Assembly: GCA_022539475.1 (NCBI GenBank)
Contig: VCMS01000017.1
Span: 62,001-126,000 of the forward strand
Length of the DNA: 64,000 nt
Direction of reading: 5' to 3'
From: Gracilaria domingensis
Taxonomy: Eukaryota; Rhodophyta; Florideophyceae; Gracilariales; Gracilariaceae
How positions within the stretch are numbered: the stretch's first letter is position 1; each line of letters starts with the position of its first letter. This document shows positions 9,173 to 19,795 of the stretch, piece by piece. A model generated the notes under the pieces. It saw only the letters and a program-made list of their open reading frames with translations, was not told the DNA's origin and did not search any database. A program made the translations under genes and the position numbers.

Positions 9173-12100
9173 TCGAAAGAAAAGAAAATGATAACAAATT
9201 TCTCAGGGAAGCTTGCTGCATGCGCTTGGTTAGGCCATCCGCAATATTATGGGAGATTCGAACAAAGCCGATGTCAGATATCAGCTTCATCTTAAATCCT
9301 TCGCGGGTTGCAGCGATGTCCAACATCATGCGTTTTTCTGAGGTTCGAGATCCCTTAGAGATAACATCGAAGAGTGATTTGCTATCGGTAAATAATTGCA
9401 CTGGAACATGTCTCCTAAGCAGAACGTTTAGTTCTGTGGCTAAGGTGATAGCAACGTCGAAGAGATCTGAGAATGTGATCACTTCACCTGCCATAGCTGA
9501 TCGTGTTACACGCCTCGATTTGTATGACTTGAAGTGAACCGGAATGACTTTCCCGGTCTCATCACCCAGAAGACAATTATGACCAAGCTGGGAGGTGAAA
9601 TCTTCATTGTTGGCAAATGAGGAATCCGAAAACCCAATCACTCGTAGGGAAGGAAAGTGCAATGAAGGAAACGCAATGGATAAAAGGTTCGACTTGGCGT
9701 ATCTAATGGTTCTGTTAAGCTGAGCAATGATTACTCTTCTGTTCTTCTCGAAGTATTCCTGCGTAACCTGCGCCATTCGCGAAATTTCGAAAAGACAATC
9801 AGGACGAGTGTTAGAGAGCTACCCAAGTTTTATACGCATAGACCGGAACCTTGAAAACGAATCGGTGGGTTGGAGCTCTTCTAGTTTGCGCAGGTAGGAA
9901 TGTTGTTCCATTTCGATGAAGCCGTCCTGATTGTGGTTTAGCGAGAATCCAGTAAAGACACATGGTGGGGATTGCTCCTCCTTCATTTGGAATTGAGTCT
10001 TGCTGATATCACAAATGGACTTGAATTGGTCGTCTCCTGCACGTATCCAGTCATCTACGTAACATCCAGACAAACCTTGTAGTAGGTCGTTGTTCATAGA
10101 GTAGTAGAGAGTGGGATCCGATCTGAGCGGTGTCATGCCCAGCGCTTGTTTGTGGTGAGAATCTAGTGTCTTAAACCAGAGGTCTCCAGATTCGCATAAA
10201 CCATATAGAGGTTTTAAAAGCTTGAGGCATTGAGATGGTTCAAGCTCAAATTCGGGGACGGGCTTGGTGATAAAGACTTCGCGCGAGAGAGGTTCGGCGG
10301 ATTGGAGGTATGCTTGCGTAATATCCGATGTCCAAATTTTGAATCCGAAGATAGCAGCCAGTGCAAGGAGTAGTCTGATGGACGGCGGTTGAAGTGTGGC
10401 TGAGTTATATACCATGAGGTTCTTCAGTCTATCGCGGTGGCCGCCAATTACATATCGAGCACGATACTTGATCTTACCATCTTCGGTGGATTTGATCGCG
10501 AATACGAAACGACCGGGAAGGATATTTGCGTCCGGTGGTATCTCTTCGCGGAGAATGACTTTGAATGTGCCTCTCTCTGACAGACCTTTGATTTCAGCCT
10601 TTTTGGCTTCGGTCATTTGCTCGGATTGAACGCGAGGGTCGTTCTTGTCAAGTATTTCGGTAAGGTATATATAGTCTTCGCGTGGGGAACCGAAGGAAGA
10701 CAGCGAGTTGTGAAGGTCGAGGAAGAATGAGTTGGCAAGAGTCTCGGGCTCGTAATAGCGTTTGATTTGCGCTAAGCCAAATGGGGTAGAAGCTCCAATT
10801 GGAACATCCTGAATGTATGCCATCTTCTTGTCAGTGTCTATGGAACTGACGGTGAAGGGGCCAAGCCACTCGCCTATTCGATTGTTGACGACGTTCTCCC
10901 TCCAGACGAGCACTTTATCGCCAGGAGAATAGGTGAAATTTGCAGCGGGCGGTACTTTGTGGCGGAGGGGACGGTCAATCTTGAGTTTCGACATGATGCG
11001 TTGCGTTTCGGTTCGAGCCGTTATCGCGATTTCAGCGCGGTTTGCAAGGGTAGCTCGCGGGGTACGGGGTTGTGATCTCGTAAAGATAGGTGGGAATTCG
11101 CCAAATACAAGTGCGGAAGGGACCAGACCCTCAGGGCCTAATGTGTCGTTCATTGACTTGACTGATACAGCGAGTGCAAGATGAGGGTCAGTGTTTGGTT
11201 CATGGGCCATGACCTTGCGATATGTTTGGCGCAATGGTTGGTGATATCTCTCATTGATGGAGAGACTTGAATGGGCCTCGACTCTTGTGCGGTCAACATG
11301 CACGTTTGAGGATGCGGCAATGTCAATGAAAAGGTTTCCAAACGCGCTCCCTTGGTCGACGAGCATCTTGTTCGGGAGTCCAGTATATATAGAGACCCAG
11401 CATAGCAGTATTGTTTTCCAAATGGTCTTCGTGGAGACATCTGGGAGAAATGCAGCGGAGGAGAAATGCGTGTCTGCGTCGACGATATGCAAGACCGGTT
11501 TCCCATCGATGTACATGATGTCTAGAAGAACCTTTTCGTTGAAGCGAACGTTCTCTGATCCGACGGAAACGCCGAATCGTGTGGGGGCATTTTGGATCCG
11601 CTGGCAGGGATCACAGCGTTTGGTAATATCTTTCAGGATCGCATGAGTTTCCGGGGTTGCATCCTCAGATTTTGACCGTTTCAGAAGGTTGAACAGTTTG
11701 TCCGCTGACGGGTGAAAGAATTGCTTGTGTAGTTTGTGCAGTTGTGTGCGGGTGAAGTAGGAATTGCTTGGAAGAAGCATTTCGGCATACACATGACCGC
11801 TGCCTGCTCTTTGCAATGGCACAAACCAATCATCGAAATATGTGGGTTCACCATCCGGGGGTTTTATGCATGATCTCTTGACCAGCCTGTTCGCCACGGT
11901 ATCTGCAATTAAGGATTCTCTGTCGAGGATGTCCATTCCGAGAAGAGCGGGGATGTCTGCTTTGACCACTTCCAGAGAGACGAGAATGGGTGGTATGTTT
12001 GGAGGGGTGGAGAGGGGGATAGTGATTTGACCCAGTGAATCGAAGCTGGCGTCCGCAAATCGAAAGCGTGTGCAAGATGGCACCCTACGCAGACCTGGGA

Positions 12101-12437
12101 CGCGCATGTTTAAGCTTGAGAAAATGCGACGGAGTTCCTTGATGCCGATGACCAATCGCGGGGCACCGATGTCCACACAGAATCCGTCCATACGAGATCG
12201 GGTCCTGGATTTTGACAGTTTTGTACAATAGATATGGGTGAGGTCAATTTCTACAATGCTGTCAGGGGGTTTCTGCCTCAAATAGGGAGCTCGCTTGGAA
12301 GCTACCCAACGTGCTGGACGGCGGGAGGGAGGCTTGAGCTCCCGACGTCCTAATGAAAATCCGCGCCATGCGTACGTTCCGATGGTAGGTCGGGATTCGA
12401 TGCGTTCATGGTGGCGGATAGATGATTGGTGAACCAT
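9141..12437 (-). pseudogene. pol: copia pol: protease, integrase, reverse transcriptase, RNase H
   Basis: One frame carries PR, IN, RT and RH. A protease-like DIGAP lies at about residue 89, with LLGMD at 165-169. The integrase zinc domain has His 237 and/or 242 with Cys 275 and 278; its catalytic residues are Asp 306, Asp 361 and Glu 396 (INERYH). A basic integrase C-terminal stretch follows near 500-540. The reverse transcriptase has SDITQAYLQ at about 704 and YVDD at 793-796. A TAG at 9819-9821 then interrupts the frame, and RNase H continues in the same frame to 9141, with FSDSS, ATELN and FTDSK. Copia proteins usually have Trp near the stop (before LSNTRPD), so TGG to TAG is likely. DIGAP instead of DSGA/DTGA at the protease site is unusual. 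Confidence 0.9.
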
Positions 12438-13099
12438 TCCTTATCGGTAGCTTCAATAGCGTTCTGAGGGGGGTCTATATCACCAGACGTAAGTTTGTCG
12501 AAAAGCAATGTCTCTTCGAGAATTGCATCTGTTTGCTCCACAATACTTTCTGATGCATCGTTATTGTTCTGTTCTCCCTCCATTGTAAGAACCAGATCAG
12601 ATACAATATGTACGGCAGAATCACCTTTGGCAAGACGTTGGCGGACATGGTTTCTGATAGCACCAGGTTTGCATCGGTGGCCTGGTTTCCATTGGTTGTG
12701 ACAACGATGGCATTCTCCGCGACGGCGGCTTTCTTCGAAAGAGCGGTAGTTACCGTAGCGGGTTGGTCCCTTATGGCGGGCGTCTGGGAAGTTATAGATT
12801 TCACGAGGGTTATGCTTGCGCACTTGCTTGGGGTTACGAACGTACTGTTCGTATAACGTTTCCTCACCCTCGAAAATGTGTGTATCGGAGCGTTTCGCGA
12901 CTTCTTTGATCTCCTCTTCAAGTTGGAGGTTTTCGCGAAGCGCGGTAATAAAGCCGTTGAACGAGTACCTGGAAGTAACGATATTGCCGATTGGTAATTT
13001 GGCCCAATTGATTCCGAGAACGGCCTTCCTAAGGTACCCAATCTTGTGCGCCTCCGACCTAAAATGCGGGGGACATTGTGGAGCTAGTTCTCCGATCAT
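12350..13099 (-). CDS. gag: copia gag C-terminal half with zinc knuckle
   Basis: A 249-residue frame. It begins with a capsid-like stretch (PQCPPHFRSEAHKIGYLRKAV and INWAKLPIG) and carries a zinc knuckle (CHRCHNQWKPGHRC) near residue 130. This knuckle form, C-x2-C-x7-H-x-C, recalls those of some Ty3 and copia elements of algae and fungi. The ATG overlaps the stop of the upstream gag frame as ATGA, and the 3' end overlaps the pol frame by 88 bases, so gag, this piece and pol lie in three different frames. Either frameshifting is used or this copy carries indels. Confidence 0.75.
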   Translation of the reverse strand: MIGELAPQCPPHFRSEAHKIGYLRKAVLGINWAKLPIGNIVTSRYSFNGFITALRENLQLEEEIKEVAKRSDTHIFEGEETLYEQYVRNPKQVRKHNPREIYNFPDARHKGPTRYGNYRSFEESRRRGECHRCHNQWKPGHRCKPGAIRNHVRQRLAKGDSAVHIVSDLVLTMEGEQNNNDASESIVEQTDAILEETLLFDKLTSGDIDPPQNAIEATDKEWFTNHLSATMNASNPDLPSERTHGADFH

Positions 13100-14178
13100 G
13101 CTAACGACCTTTTTGTGAGTGCTTCTGAGAAGGTGCTTATGTCATTTTGGGACATCACTTTCTCGATTCGGAGTGTACTCAACATATCATACACTTGAAT
13201 CTGACGTGCGTTGCTGTTGTACTCGTCAGTCATGAGCACTGCCATGTCCTCGAATGTCATATCATCACGAGCATTCGTGAAGAAGAAAGTGCGAGCCGGA
13301 CCATCGAGGATGTTCACGAAATAGTCTGCTTTTTGAGAGGGAGACAACCGGTGCTGGAGAGAACAGACGTTGTAATCGCGAATCGTTAGTTCGATAGACT
13401 GCGATATATCACCTGTGAAGCGGTTGTCCTTAAAGTGCTGGAAAACGTAGTTAGCCTTACGAGTGTCCTCCACGTTGTGTCCGTTGCGTTGAAAGGTCTT
13501 ACGTGCATGGTTGTGAGGACCAACATTGCTCTGAGTGTGTTCAGCAGCAGCTTCTCCTTGTCCGATGTGAACCTGACGAGCGTTAGCATGGTGGGAGGAC
13601 CTCGGAGCGCCGTTCTGGTTATGAGTGCCAGCCTGAGGGATATTTTCAGTAGGAGGCATAGTGGAGGGGTCAGCGTTATTAGCGGGTCCCTGAAGCGAAC
13701 CAAGACGAGAAGAACTGCGGCTTTGCCGATACATGTCCACTCCAGTCTTCATCGTGTCAAAGGAGGCCTCGAGATAGCTCATGAACCAGATGTGAGTGAG
13801 AAGTGATCGATTGGATGTTTCGCGTGACTCCAGACCAAGGGCAGAGATGATGCCTGAAGGTACTTCATCCAGGTCATATAACAAAGCCACATCACGAATG
13901 ATTTGGACCGGGAAGAGCGGGGCGTTGAAGAACTCAGGTGTGAGAATGGCATCCGGGGAAGGAAGGAAACCTTTCAAAGTGACCATGACTTCTTCCTTGC
14001 GAACCGCAGTGAGTGGTATCGGAGAACCGTTGTCATCAACAGGAGGATACATGGAAGTAGTGTAGTTTGCCACATCACGAAGCTGGTGACCCATTTCCGT
14101 CGTAGGCTTTACAACAGAAATAGAGCGCTTGAGACGATCCCATCTTGCCGGGGTTTGGGAGCGTGTAGTAGAAGACAT
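13096..14178 (-). CDS. gag: copia gag N-terminal half
   Basis: A 360-residue frame beginning 65 bp inside the 5' LTR boundary. The C-terminal third is capsid-like: FTGDISQSIELTIRDYN, DYFVNILDGPARTFF, then DDMTFEDMAVLMTDEYN. The middle is rich in Ser, Asn, His and Gln, as in gag linkers. It ends with TGA overlapping the ATG of the next frame, so the capsid domain is divided between two frames. Confidence 0.8.
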   Translation of the reverse strand: MSSTTRSQTPARWDRLKRSISVVKPTTEMGHQLRDVANYTTSMYPPVDDNGSPIPLTAVRKEEVMVTLKGFLPSPDAILTPEFFNAPLFPVQIIRDVALLYDLDEVPSGIISALGLESRETSNRSLLTHIWFMSYLEASFDTMKTGVDMYRQSRSSSRLGSLQGPANNADPSTMPPTENIPQAGTHNQNGAPRSSHHANARQVHIGQGEAAAEHTQSNVGPHNHARKTFQRNGHNVEDTRKANYVFQHFKDNRFTGDISQSIELTIRDYNVCSLQHRLSPSQKADYFVNILDGPARTFFFTNARDDMTFEDMAVLMTDEYNSNARQIQVYDMLSTLRIEKVMSQNDISTFSEALTKRSLA

Positions 14179-14243
14179 CGCTTTGATTCAGATATCTGAA
14201 AGTCGGATACGTTAAACAAGCACTTAGCGTTTGGAATCCGGAT

Positions 14244-14556
14244 TGTCGTACAAACGCGAATGCTTGTAAAAGCTGACTTTGTACAATCAAAGTAGTTTGG
14301 AGCAAAGAAGTTTTAGGGAGCACGTCTCTTCGTGCTCCGGTGAAGTTTCTTTTATTGAACTTCAAACTAAAACTCTCTACCCCCGCTTCCTCGCAGCTGT
14401 GCTGCGAGGGGCTAATGGCTTAAGAACGACGGCAGGAGGTCGCCTGCGCCTTGAGGTGCAGGCGAGCTCACCGGAGCTACTTTGTCAATCAGTTTCTTCA
14501 GCGAGATCGTAGCACAGAGCGACAGGCTGTCGCATGTGCTTCAGTCCGAATTGACA
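14244..14556 (-). repeat. 5' LTR of the copia element
   Basis: 313 bp, direct repeat of 7541-7853 with TGTC...GACA ends, followed by the target duplication GTCTT at 14557-14561. No primer-binding site complementary to a familiar tRNA end was recognised just inside it. Confidence 0.95.
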
Positions 14557-16771
14557 GTCTTCGTCACAAAACTGTAAACATTTTGATAACTGTGACGTTC
14601 GGTTCTTCCACGTAGACTCAGACCAACCGTAACTGGTCGAAAGCCTTGCAGCCTCCTCAGCTCCCCCAGTCGCCAGGCCAGCTCCAGCGCGTGAAAGCAC
14701 TGTTGCCTGGATGCCCGGCTTCCACGTCTCGGTCAATCTCTGATGGCGAGAACGAGACCCCAACCCGGGTTGTTGATTGCGCGATCGTCCAGACGGTGCA
14801 GAGCGCTGCGGGCCTGTTCGCCATCGAGATACACCATCCGGGAGCTCCATGCCCCTAAGCGCGCGAACCAAGCTTGCGCGGGCCAATTCGGCGCGATCAG
14901 TAGTCCTTTCGCCTCCTCCATGTCCAGCTTCCGCACGACGGTGGGCAGGAGGTCGAACGGGGGAGCCCAAAGCCTCGCCCGGCCGTCTGACCAAGGATGG
15001 TGCAGCTCCTCCGCTAGGTACTTTCGCCGTGCCTGGTAGGCTTCGTTGAGCGGACGTGCTCTGAAAGAGACTTCGTCCAAGCCATGCTCGAGCCGGATTG
15101 CGTCGATGAATGCCTTCATGGCCGTAACATCCGCTGGGTTCCAGGTTCGAGAGAGGCGGTCTGCAAACCGGTTGACTGCTGTGGGTATCCAGCGAGACTC
15201 CAGCCGCACTCCAAGCACCTTGAGCAGTACTTGTATCTTGCGGAACTCGCTCATCATCGGTGGTGATGCGGCAACCATCGCGTTCAGCGCAGACACCACC
15301 GCCTAATTGTCCTCGTGTAGCAGTATCTTCCGTACCTCTAGTCTGGATACGAAAGCCGAGAAGTGCCGGTGTAGCAACAGGCGGACTGCGCGAAGCTCGC
15401 GCACTGTAATCGACTGCGTGCGATCCGCTGCCGTCCAGAAACCTTGAACCTCCCACAAACCCGGCGAACCGGGTTCCATGTCGAGCCCCAGGGTTCCACC
15501 ATAGCCGATGTTGCCTGCGTCCGCATGCATACACAAGTCGTTTGCGACTCGGTGCATGTCCCGGCCCTCTCCGCGGGTAAGTTCTCGCCAGTAGCGCATG
15601 TCGCGGAGAGATTGACGTGAAAAGCGCACCCTGCAGGATCCCGGTGACTTGTCTCCATCGCGGGCGTTGGACAGCTCCAGTGCCGTCTCTGGCTGTAGCT
15701 CTGACGATTTCCTTTCCGCCAAGGACAGATCGCAAGATAAGGATCGCGTACAGAACCGAGCGAGCGGCAGCACTAGCGACAGCGACACACAAACGCCGCA
15801 GAAAGTTTGGAGCAGAGAAGCGGCCACAAGCCTTCTGTTGCGTTGAGCGAGTAAAAGAATCTTCTTTGCGAGCCGCTGTACACGCTGCACGTTCCCATCC
15901 GTGACGTAGATTTTCATCTGTTGCGTGTCTATACGCATTCCCAGGTGATCTATCACAGTAGAACCCTCCCAACAGCTCTTCGAAGGGTGTCGTAAAATGC
16001 CCATCCGCCCGAAGAGAGCGGAAAGATTCCGAGAGGCTTCGATACAGTCTCTTGAGGTTGTTGGCCGGTGTGATAGTGATGTGGCCAACAGAAAGTCGTC
16101 GATGTACGGTAACACACGGTAGCCAAAGATTCTTTGGATATGCTGGACCACGACTCGCATCATTTTCGTGAACCACATTGCCGATCGCCCCCACCCAAAT
16201 AAAAGAGCGACGCCGCGAAAGTACCGCCCTGCGTAGCGGAACAAGAAATACTCTCTTATATCGGGGTGTACGTACATACATACCCCCCCTTGATATCCCA
16301 GGACATCAGGATGTCGTTCCGCTGAAAGTCCAGGGCAATTGACGGAAGGGTCTCCATGCGCACTGTACCATTCAGCCAGTGCATACTTTGCCGATGAAAG
16401 TTCAGGACGAAACGACTTTTTCTCTCTTGCCCCTCTCGAGTCCAAGTGCTAAAAGCTGAGGATATCATACACCCACGTGCCAGACATAATTTCGCGTACG
16501 CAGCTGAGACGTCCTCGTAAACCCTAGTCCGAGTCTCTTTGTTGAGGTCGGACAAGCCGAAGGTCTTGTCCACCTCCGATTGGGAAATGTCGCCGGGTTC
16601 GGTGCCACGATCGAATGATGTAGCTGGCATATCTCTTATGCCATGCTTGCTCGTGCGCACAATAATCTCGGTGGCCTTGATAGACCGCCATGCGTCGGCC
16701 CTTCGGGACGTTCGGCGCGACAGCGATTCTCCCCCGGAACCAGTCGTGACGCCGGGTCTCTCTGGCAACAT
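14557..16771 (-). pseudogene. DIRS-like reverse transcriptase, RNase H and start of tyrosine recombinase
   Basis: On the minus strand, KSRFVLNFHRQS and SWDIKGGY (first catalytic Asp) end the first frame near 16,256. The RT continues in another frame with FFRG-type context, WFTKMM and YIDDFLL (catalytic YxDD). RNase H follows; a TAG at about 15,300-15,302 sits between LLHEDN and AVVSALNAM. SRWIPTAVNRFADRLSR is the typical DIRS RNase H end. WAPPFDLLPTVVRK and NWPAQAWF follow, then the recombinase SAM-like start (WKNRTSQLSKCLQFC), where the copia element interrupts it. The RT frame change lies at a GTAT/GTAC microsatellite beside seven Gs, suggesting slippage. RNase H between RT and a tyrosine recombinase defines DIRS-type elements. 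Confidence 0.85.
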
Positions 16772-17347
16772 TATTTGCCTTGGGCAGCTTCGCGACTGCC
16801 CGTGTTTGACTCAGATTGCTAACATCAGACGCTCCCTACTTGTTGAGAGATCTTCATTGCTAGACACCAGTGTACCAAGGGTACAGCTCCGTAAAACAAC
16901 AAGAATATGTGCGGTCGCTCAAAAGCACCCCACTGAAGAGACACTTCAAAAATCGTTCTGTCAGATTTGTTTTTAATTTTTATGGTACACGTGTGCCAGT
17001 TTTGCGTGTCCATGTCCTGGTGTAGAACAGGCCTTAGATTGATCAACCTTACTGTGGCTCGGAGCTTTGCGATCAGAGATTTGGTGGAAAGGATTCAAAC
17101 ACGGGTGTAACGTGGTATCGCCACACGTTTACAGCTTGTGTGACTGGAACACCTGTTCAACGCGTGATCATTGCGCTCTTGTAGCAATCGAAATAAAACT
17201 TGACTTCTTCTATCTACGTGTACATCGAGAATCTCTGACACACGTGTGCCGAAATGTTTGCAAGTTTACTCGTTGTCCACCGACGCCATGTGTCAACGTG
17301 GTCACGGGATACGCATCGCTGCGCCGAAAGCCGAGCGTGCCTTACGG
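16772..17347. other. Spacer, no gene seen
   Basis: Probably the 5' end of the DIRS-like element and its flank. No gag-like frame or inverted terminal repeat was recognised. Confidence 0.4.
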
Positions 17348-17857
17348 TCAGCCCGGAGCGGCGCAGGTACACGACGTGCAACAAACGCCATTCGGTGTAC
17401 CAAACGGTGAAGAACGGCTGCCGCGGAAGTCACAGCCGTCGCAGCAAGCCCCAGACTTCGTCCACTGCTTTCGGGAGCACCGCACGCCACCCTTCACTTT
17501 TCTCCACCTCTTGATCTCCACGAACTCCGCCTTCACCGAGCCCAAGTCCAAGCGCACCCGCGCTCCGGCGCTCCTGCTTATGCGGTAGAACGGCTTGCTT
17601 CGCCTTGCGTTCCTCGGTTGCACGAGGCGCCCTTGCAGCAGCTGCACAGAGCTCTCGCCCAAAGCCGGTAGCCGCTTGCCCTCGAGATCGCACTCGTAAC
17701 AGACGCCGTTTTGGTCAATGCACACCTTCAAGCTCGCTGACTGGCATGTTATGAGAACTTTCGAGCTCGAATCGCCCTGCGCGCCCGCCCTGAGAACACA
17801 TGAAGAACTCCACACCATGAAAAGCAACGATACCAAAAGCTTCTTTGCACTTCCCAT
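17348..17857 (-). CDS. Secreted cysteine-rich protein, paralog A
   Basis: 169 residues with an N-terminal signal peptide (KLLVSLLFMVWSSS, cleavage near AGAQG). The mature part has 12 Cys. Eleven match the paralog at 19,280 in order: C-x7-C-x6-C-x2-C near the N-terminus, then C-x10-12-CC-x2-C-x16-CC-x2-C. Shared non-Cys marks are DQN between the second and third Cys and FVEI-K/R-RW before the fifth. The fold is unknown; conserved paired cysteines suggest a disulfide-rich extracellular protein. It shares strand and orientation with its paralog 1.4 kb away, which fits tandem duplication. Confidence 0.8.
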   Translation of the reverse strand: MGSAKKLLVSLLFMVWSSSCVLRAGAQGDSSSKVLITCQSASLKVCIDQNGVCYECDLEGKRLPALGESSVQLLQGRLVQPRNARRSKPFYRISRSAGARVRLDLGSVKAEFVEIKRWRKVKGGVRCSRKQWTKSGACCDGCDFRGSRSSPFGTPNGVCCTSCTCAAPG

Positions 17858-19279
17858 GATGCAGCAGCAAACGTATATGAGCGAGAGTCATGACTCTCAT
17901 GACGCTGCTCGTTGATTCTCACATTTCGTCCCAGTTCTCTTTATCGCGGAGGGCGATCTCGAGGTGTTGCAACACACACCCCGCTTTCACTGCCCCAAGA
18001 ATGGCCCTAGCGTTTCGGTGAATGTTTGAAACAAAAGCGAGCAGCAATGCTGCGTCACATCTTACACGCTGAGGTGCTCAGATATCCTCAGAGAGAGTCT
18101 ACAAAAAATATCGGATACTGACGCAAATGCAGGTCCACTCTGAACCACTCACATGTTTTGCCTCGGCGGGTTGCTCAACAACCAGCAGTGAGCTCCTCAA
18201 ACAGCTTCCCATTTTCTTTCAGACTGTTGCCCGAAACGCACCATTTCATCTTCTGCCTCAAGACATGATACAAACGTAACCAGCCTTACGATCTCCCATT
18301 CAAAGTCAGGCATACAACTTGTACGTGTACGTTCTTTGCTTACCGCACGTATGGTGAGAACTGAACTAAGTTTTGGCACAGAAACATGGCGGAAACGAGG
18401 TGAAGTACAACAAGTTTTTTTCAATTCCGCCTTTCTTAGTGTTCATGCACCAAACTCGTGCTCGATATGCTGAAGCTCCTATGCTCATTACTGAAGGTTG
18501 TTGATCGTGCGTTGACCTGTACGGCTAACGCAGCTTTACGTCAACACACGTGATCCTTTTCAAGAGCCTCTTGTGTCGGAGTTCTTACGTGTTGTTTTCT
18601 AATTGGCTTCGAGTCCCACGCTGTGCAATATAGCGAATAATTGTATATGATGTCCAACAATTTGCATCACAGATACAACCAACAAAGAAGATGACGTTTA
18701 CCCTGGTCGAGAAATCCAGCTGCATTGCTTGTTCTTCAACTTTTTGAGAGCCGGAGATGTTAATCTACAGCTCTGCCAGCGTTCTATAGTACAAAACTAT
18801 TTAGGTATCGAGCAGCTCTGGCCTCCGGGAGGTATATACGTACATAGAGAGATATGCGGTGAACGGGGCATAGTAAGTTTTACTATATCGGAACACGAAC
18901 TCATACTCAAATGTTGTAGCTCTACGATAACTCGTGCTCGCTCACACCACCAGGTTTCCGGACCGTGGTTTTGCCAGGGCTTAGAAGCTGTGGATCATCT
19001 TGAGATAAGGAAGATTTCCAAGCTGTAGATCTATGTACAGGTAGTCAATTCAATCTCGTTGTCTGAAGTGCCAGCTACGCAGATGAAGTCTAGCACTGAT
19101 CGGGTCACCGTTATGAATTGATGAATTGATATACAAAACTTCAGACCCTCCAGCTTCGCTGATCTGTTTCAACTTGAGCAAAGTTTCTTTTCCGCTTCAT
19201 CATTGCCTCCATTCCCTTCAATTTCATCAACATGATGTTCCAGGTTCTCTTAGATTCGTCGGAAACATGTTAATGTACC
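17858..19279. other. Intergenic between the two cysteine-rich paralogs
   Basis: No convincing coding frame on either strand. Short ORFs have arbitrary composition. It presumably holds the promoter of paralog A and the 3' end of paralog B. Confidence 0.5.
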
Positions 19280-19795
19280 CTATCCCACATACGAGCATCC
19301 AAAACAACAAACACCTACCGGTTGACTCGGCAGTGGGACATACCCATTACGATAAGAACATGCCCCACAGCAGCTTCCAAACGACCATCCAACGGGACGA
19401 GTACGAATGCATCGAATTTCACCTCGAGCCACATTCTTCCACCTCCGAATCTCGACAAAATTTCCGTTTACGGGGTCAAAATCGCTTCCCAAATCGGCAA
19501 ACGCGGTTGCCGTTACAGAGTAAACTGGTCGCCGAAGCTTTGTCTTCTGTTGAAGTCCGATGAAGTCGCCCTCGAAAAGAAGAATCTTTGTTCCTTCTGG
19601 AGGGACAATAAGGTTCCCATCTTGTGTGCATCGATAGCACTCACTGTTCTGATCGAAGCAACGACGTTGAAATGTTGATGAGCAAGTTATGATCACTTTT
19701 TCATTGAAAGTGTCATCGGCGAGCGCCGCAGACGGACAGATGCACATCAGAACAATCAGACAAGCTTTCAGTGCATGGTTCGATGTGTATACCAT
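19280..19795 (-). CDS. Secreted cysteine-rich protein, paralog B
   Basis: The frame is open further upstream, but I chose the ATG at 19795. It places a clean signal peptide (ALKACLIVLMCICPSAALA) at the N-terminus, as in paralog A; the extra upstream residues are Arg-rich and unlike A. The mature protein has 11 Cys matching paralog A position for position, including DQN, FVEIRRW and the closing CC-x2-C pattern. It is 171 residues, nearly the same length as A. Function is unknown; extracellular, probably wall or matrix associated. Confidence 0.8.
   Translation of the reverse strand: MVYTSNHALKACLIVLMCICPSAALADDTFNEKVIITCSSTFQRRCFDQNSECYRCTQDGNLIVPPEGTKILLFEGDFIGLQQKTKLRRPVYSVTATAFADLGSDFDPVNGNFVEIRRWKNVARGEIRCIRTRPVGWSFGSCCGACSYRNGYVPLPSQPVGVCCFGCSYVG

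Larger units (their letters stand above)
7541..14556 (-). mobile_element. Full-length Ty1/copia-type LTR retrotransposon (7,016 bp)
   Basis: Two 313-bp direct LTRs differ at only a few positions. Both begin TGTC and end GACA, and the element is flanked by the 5-bp duplication GTCTT at 7536-7540 and 14557-14561. On the minus strand the order is gag, zinc knuckle, protease, integrase, reverse transcriptase, RNase H; integrase before reverse transcriptase defines Ty1/copia. A separate antisense ORF lies between RNase H and the 3' LTR. The near-identical LTRs indicate a young insertion, although the coding frames carry stops and shifts. Confidence 0.95.

Noticed and set aside
14485-16281. 598-residue minus-strand ORF over the DIRS region
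   Set aside because: Most of it is the wrong frame relative to the RT and RNase H motifs and it runs into the copia LTR; only the short recombinase start at its end is real.
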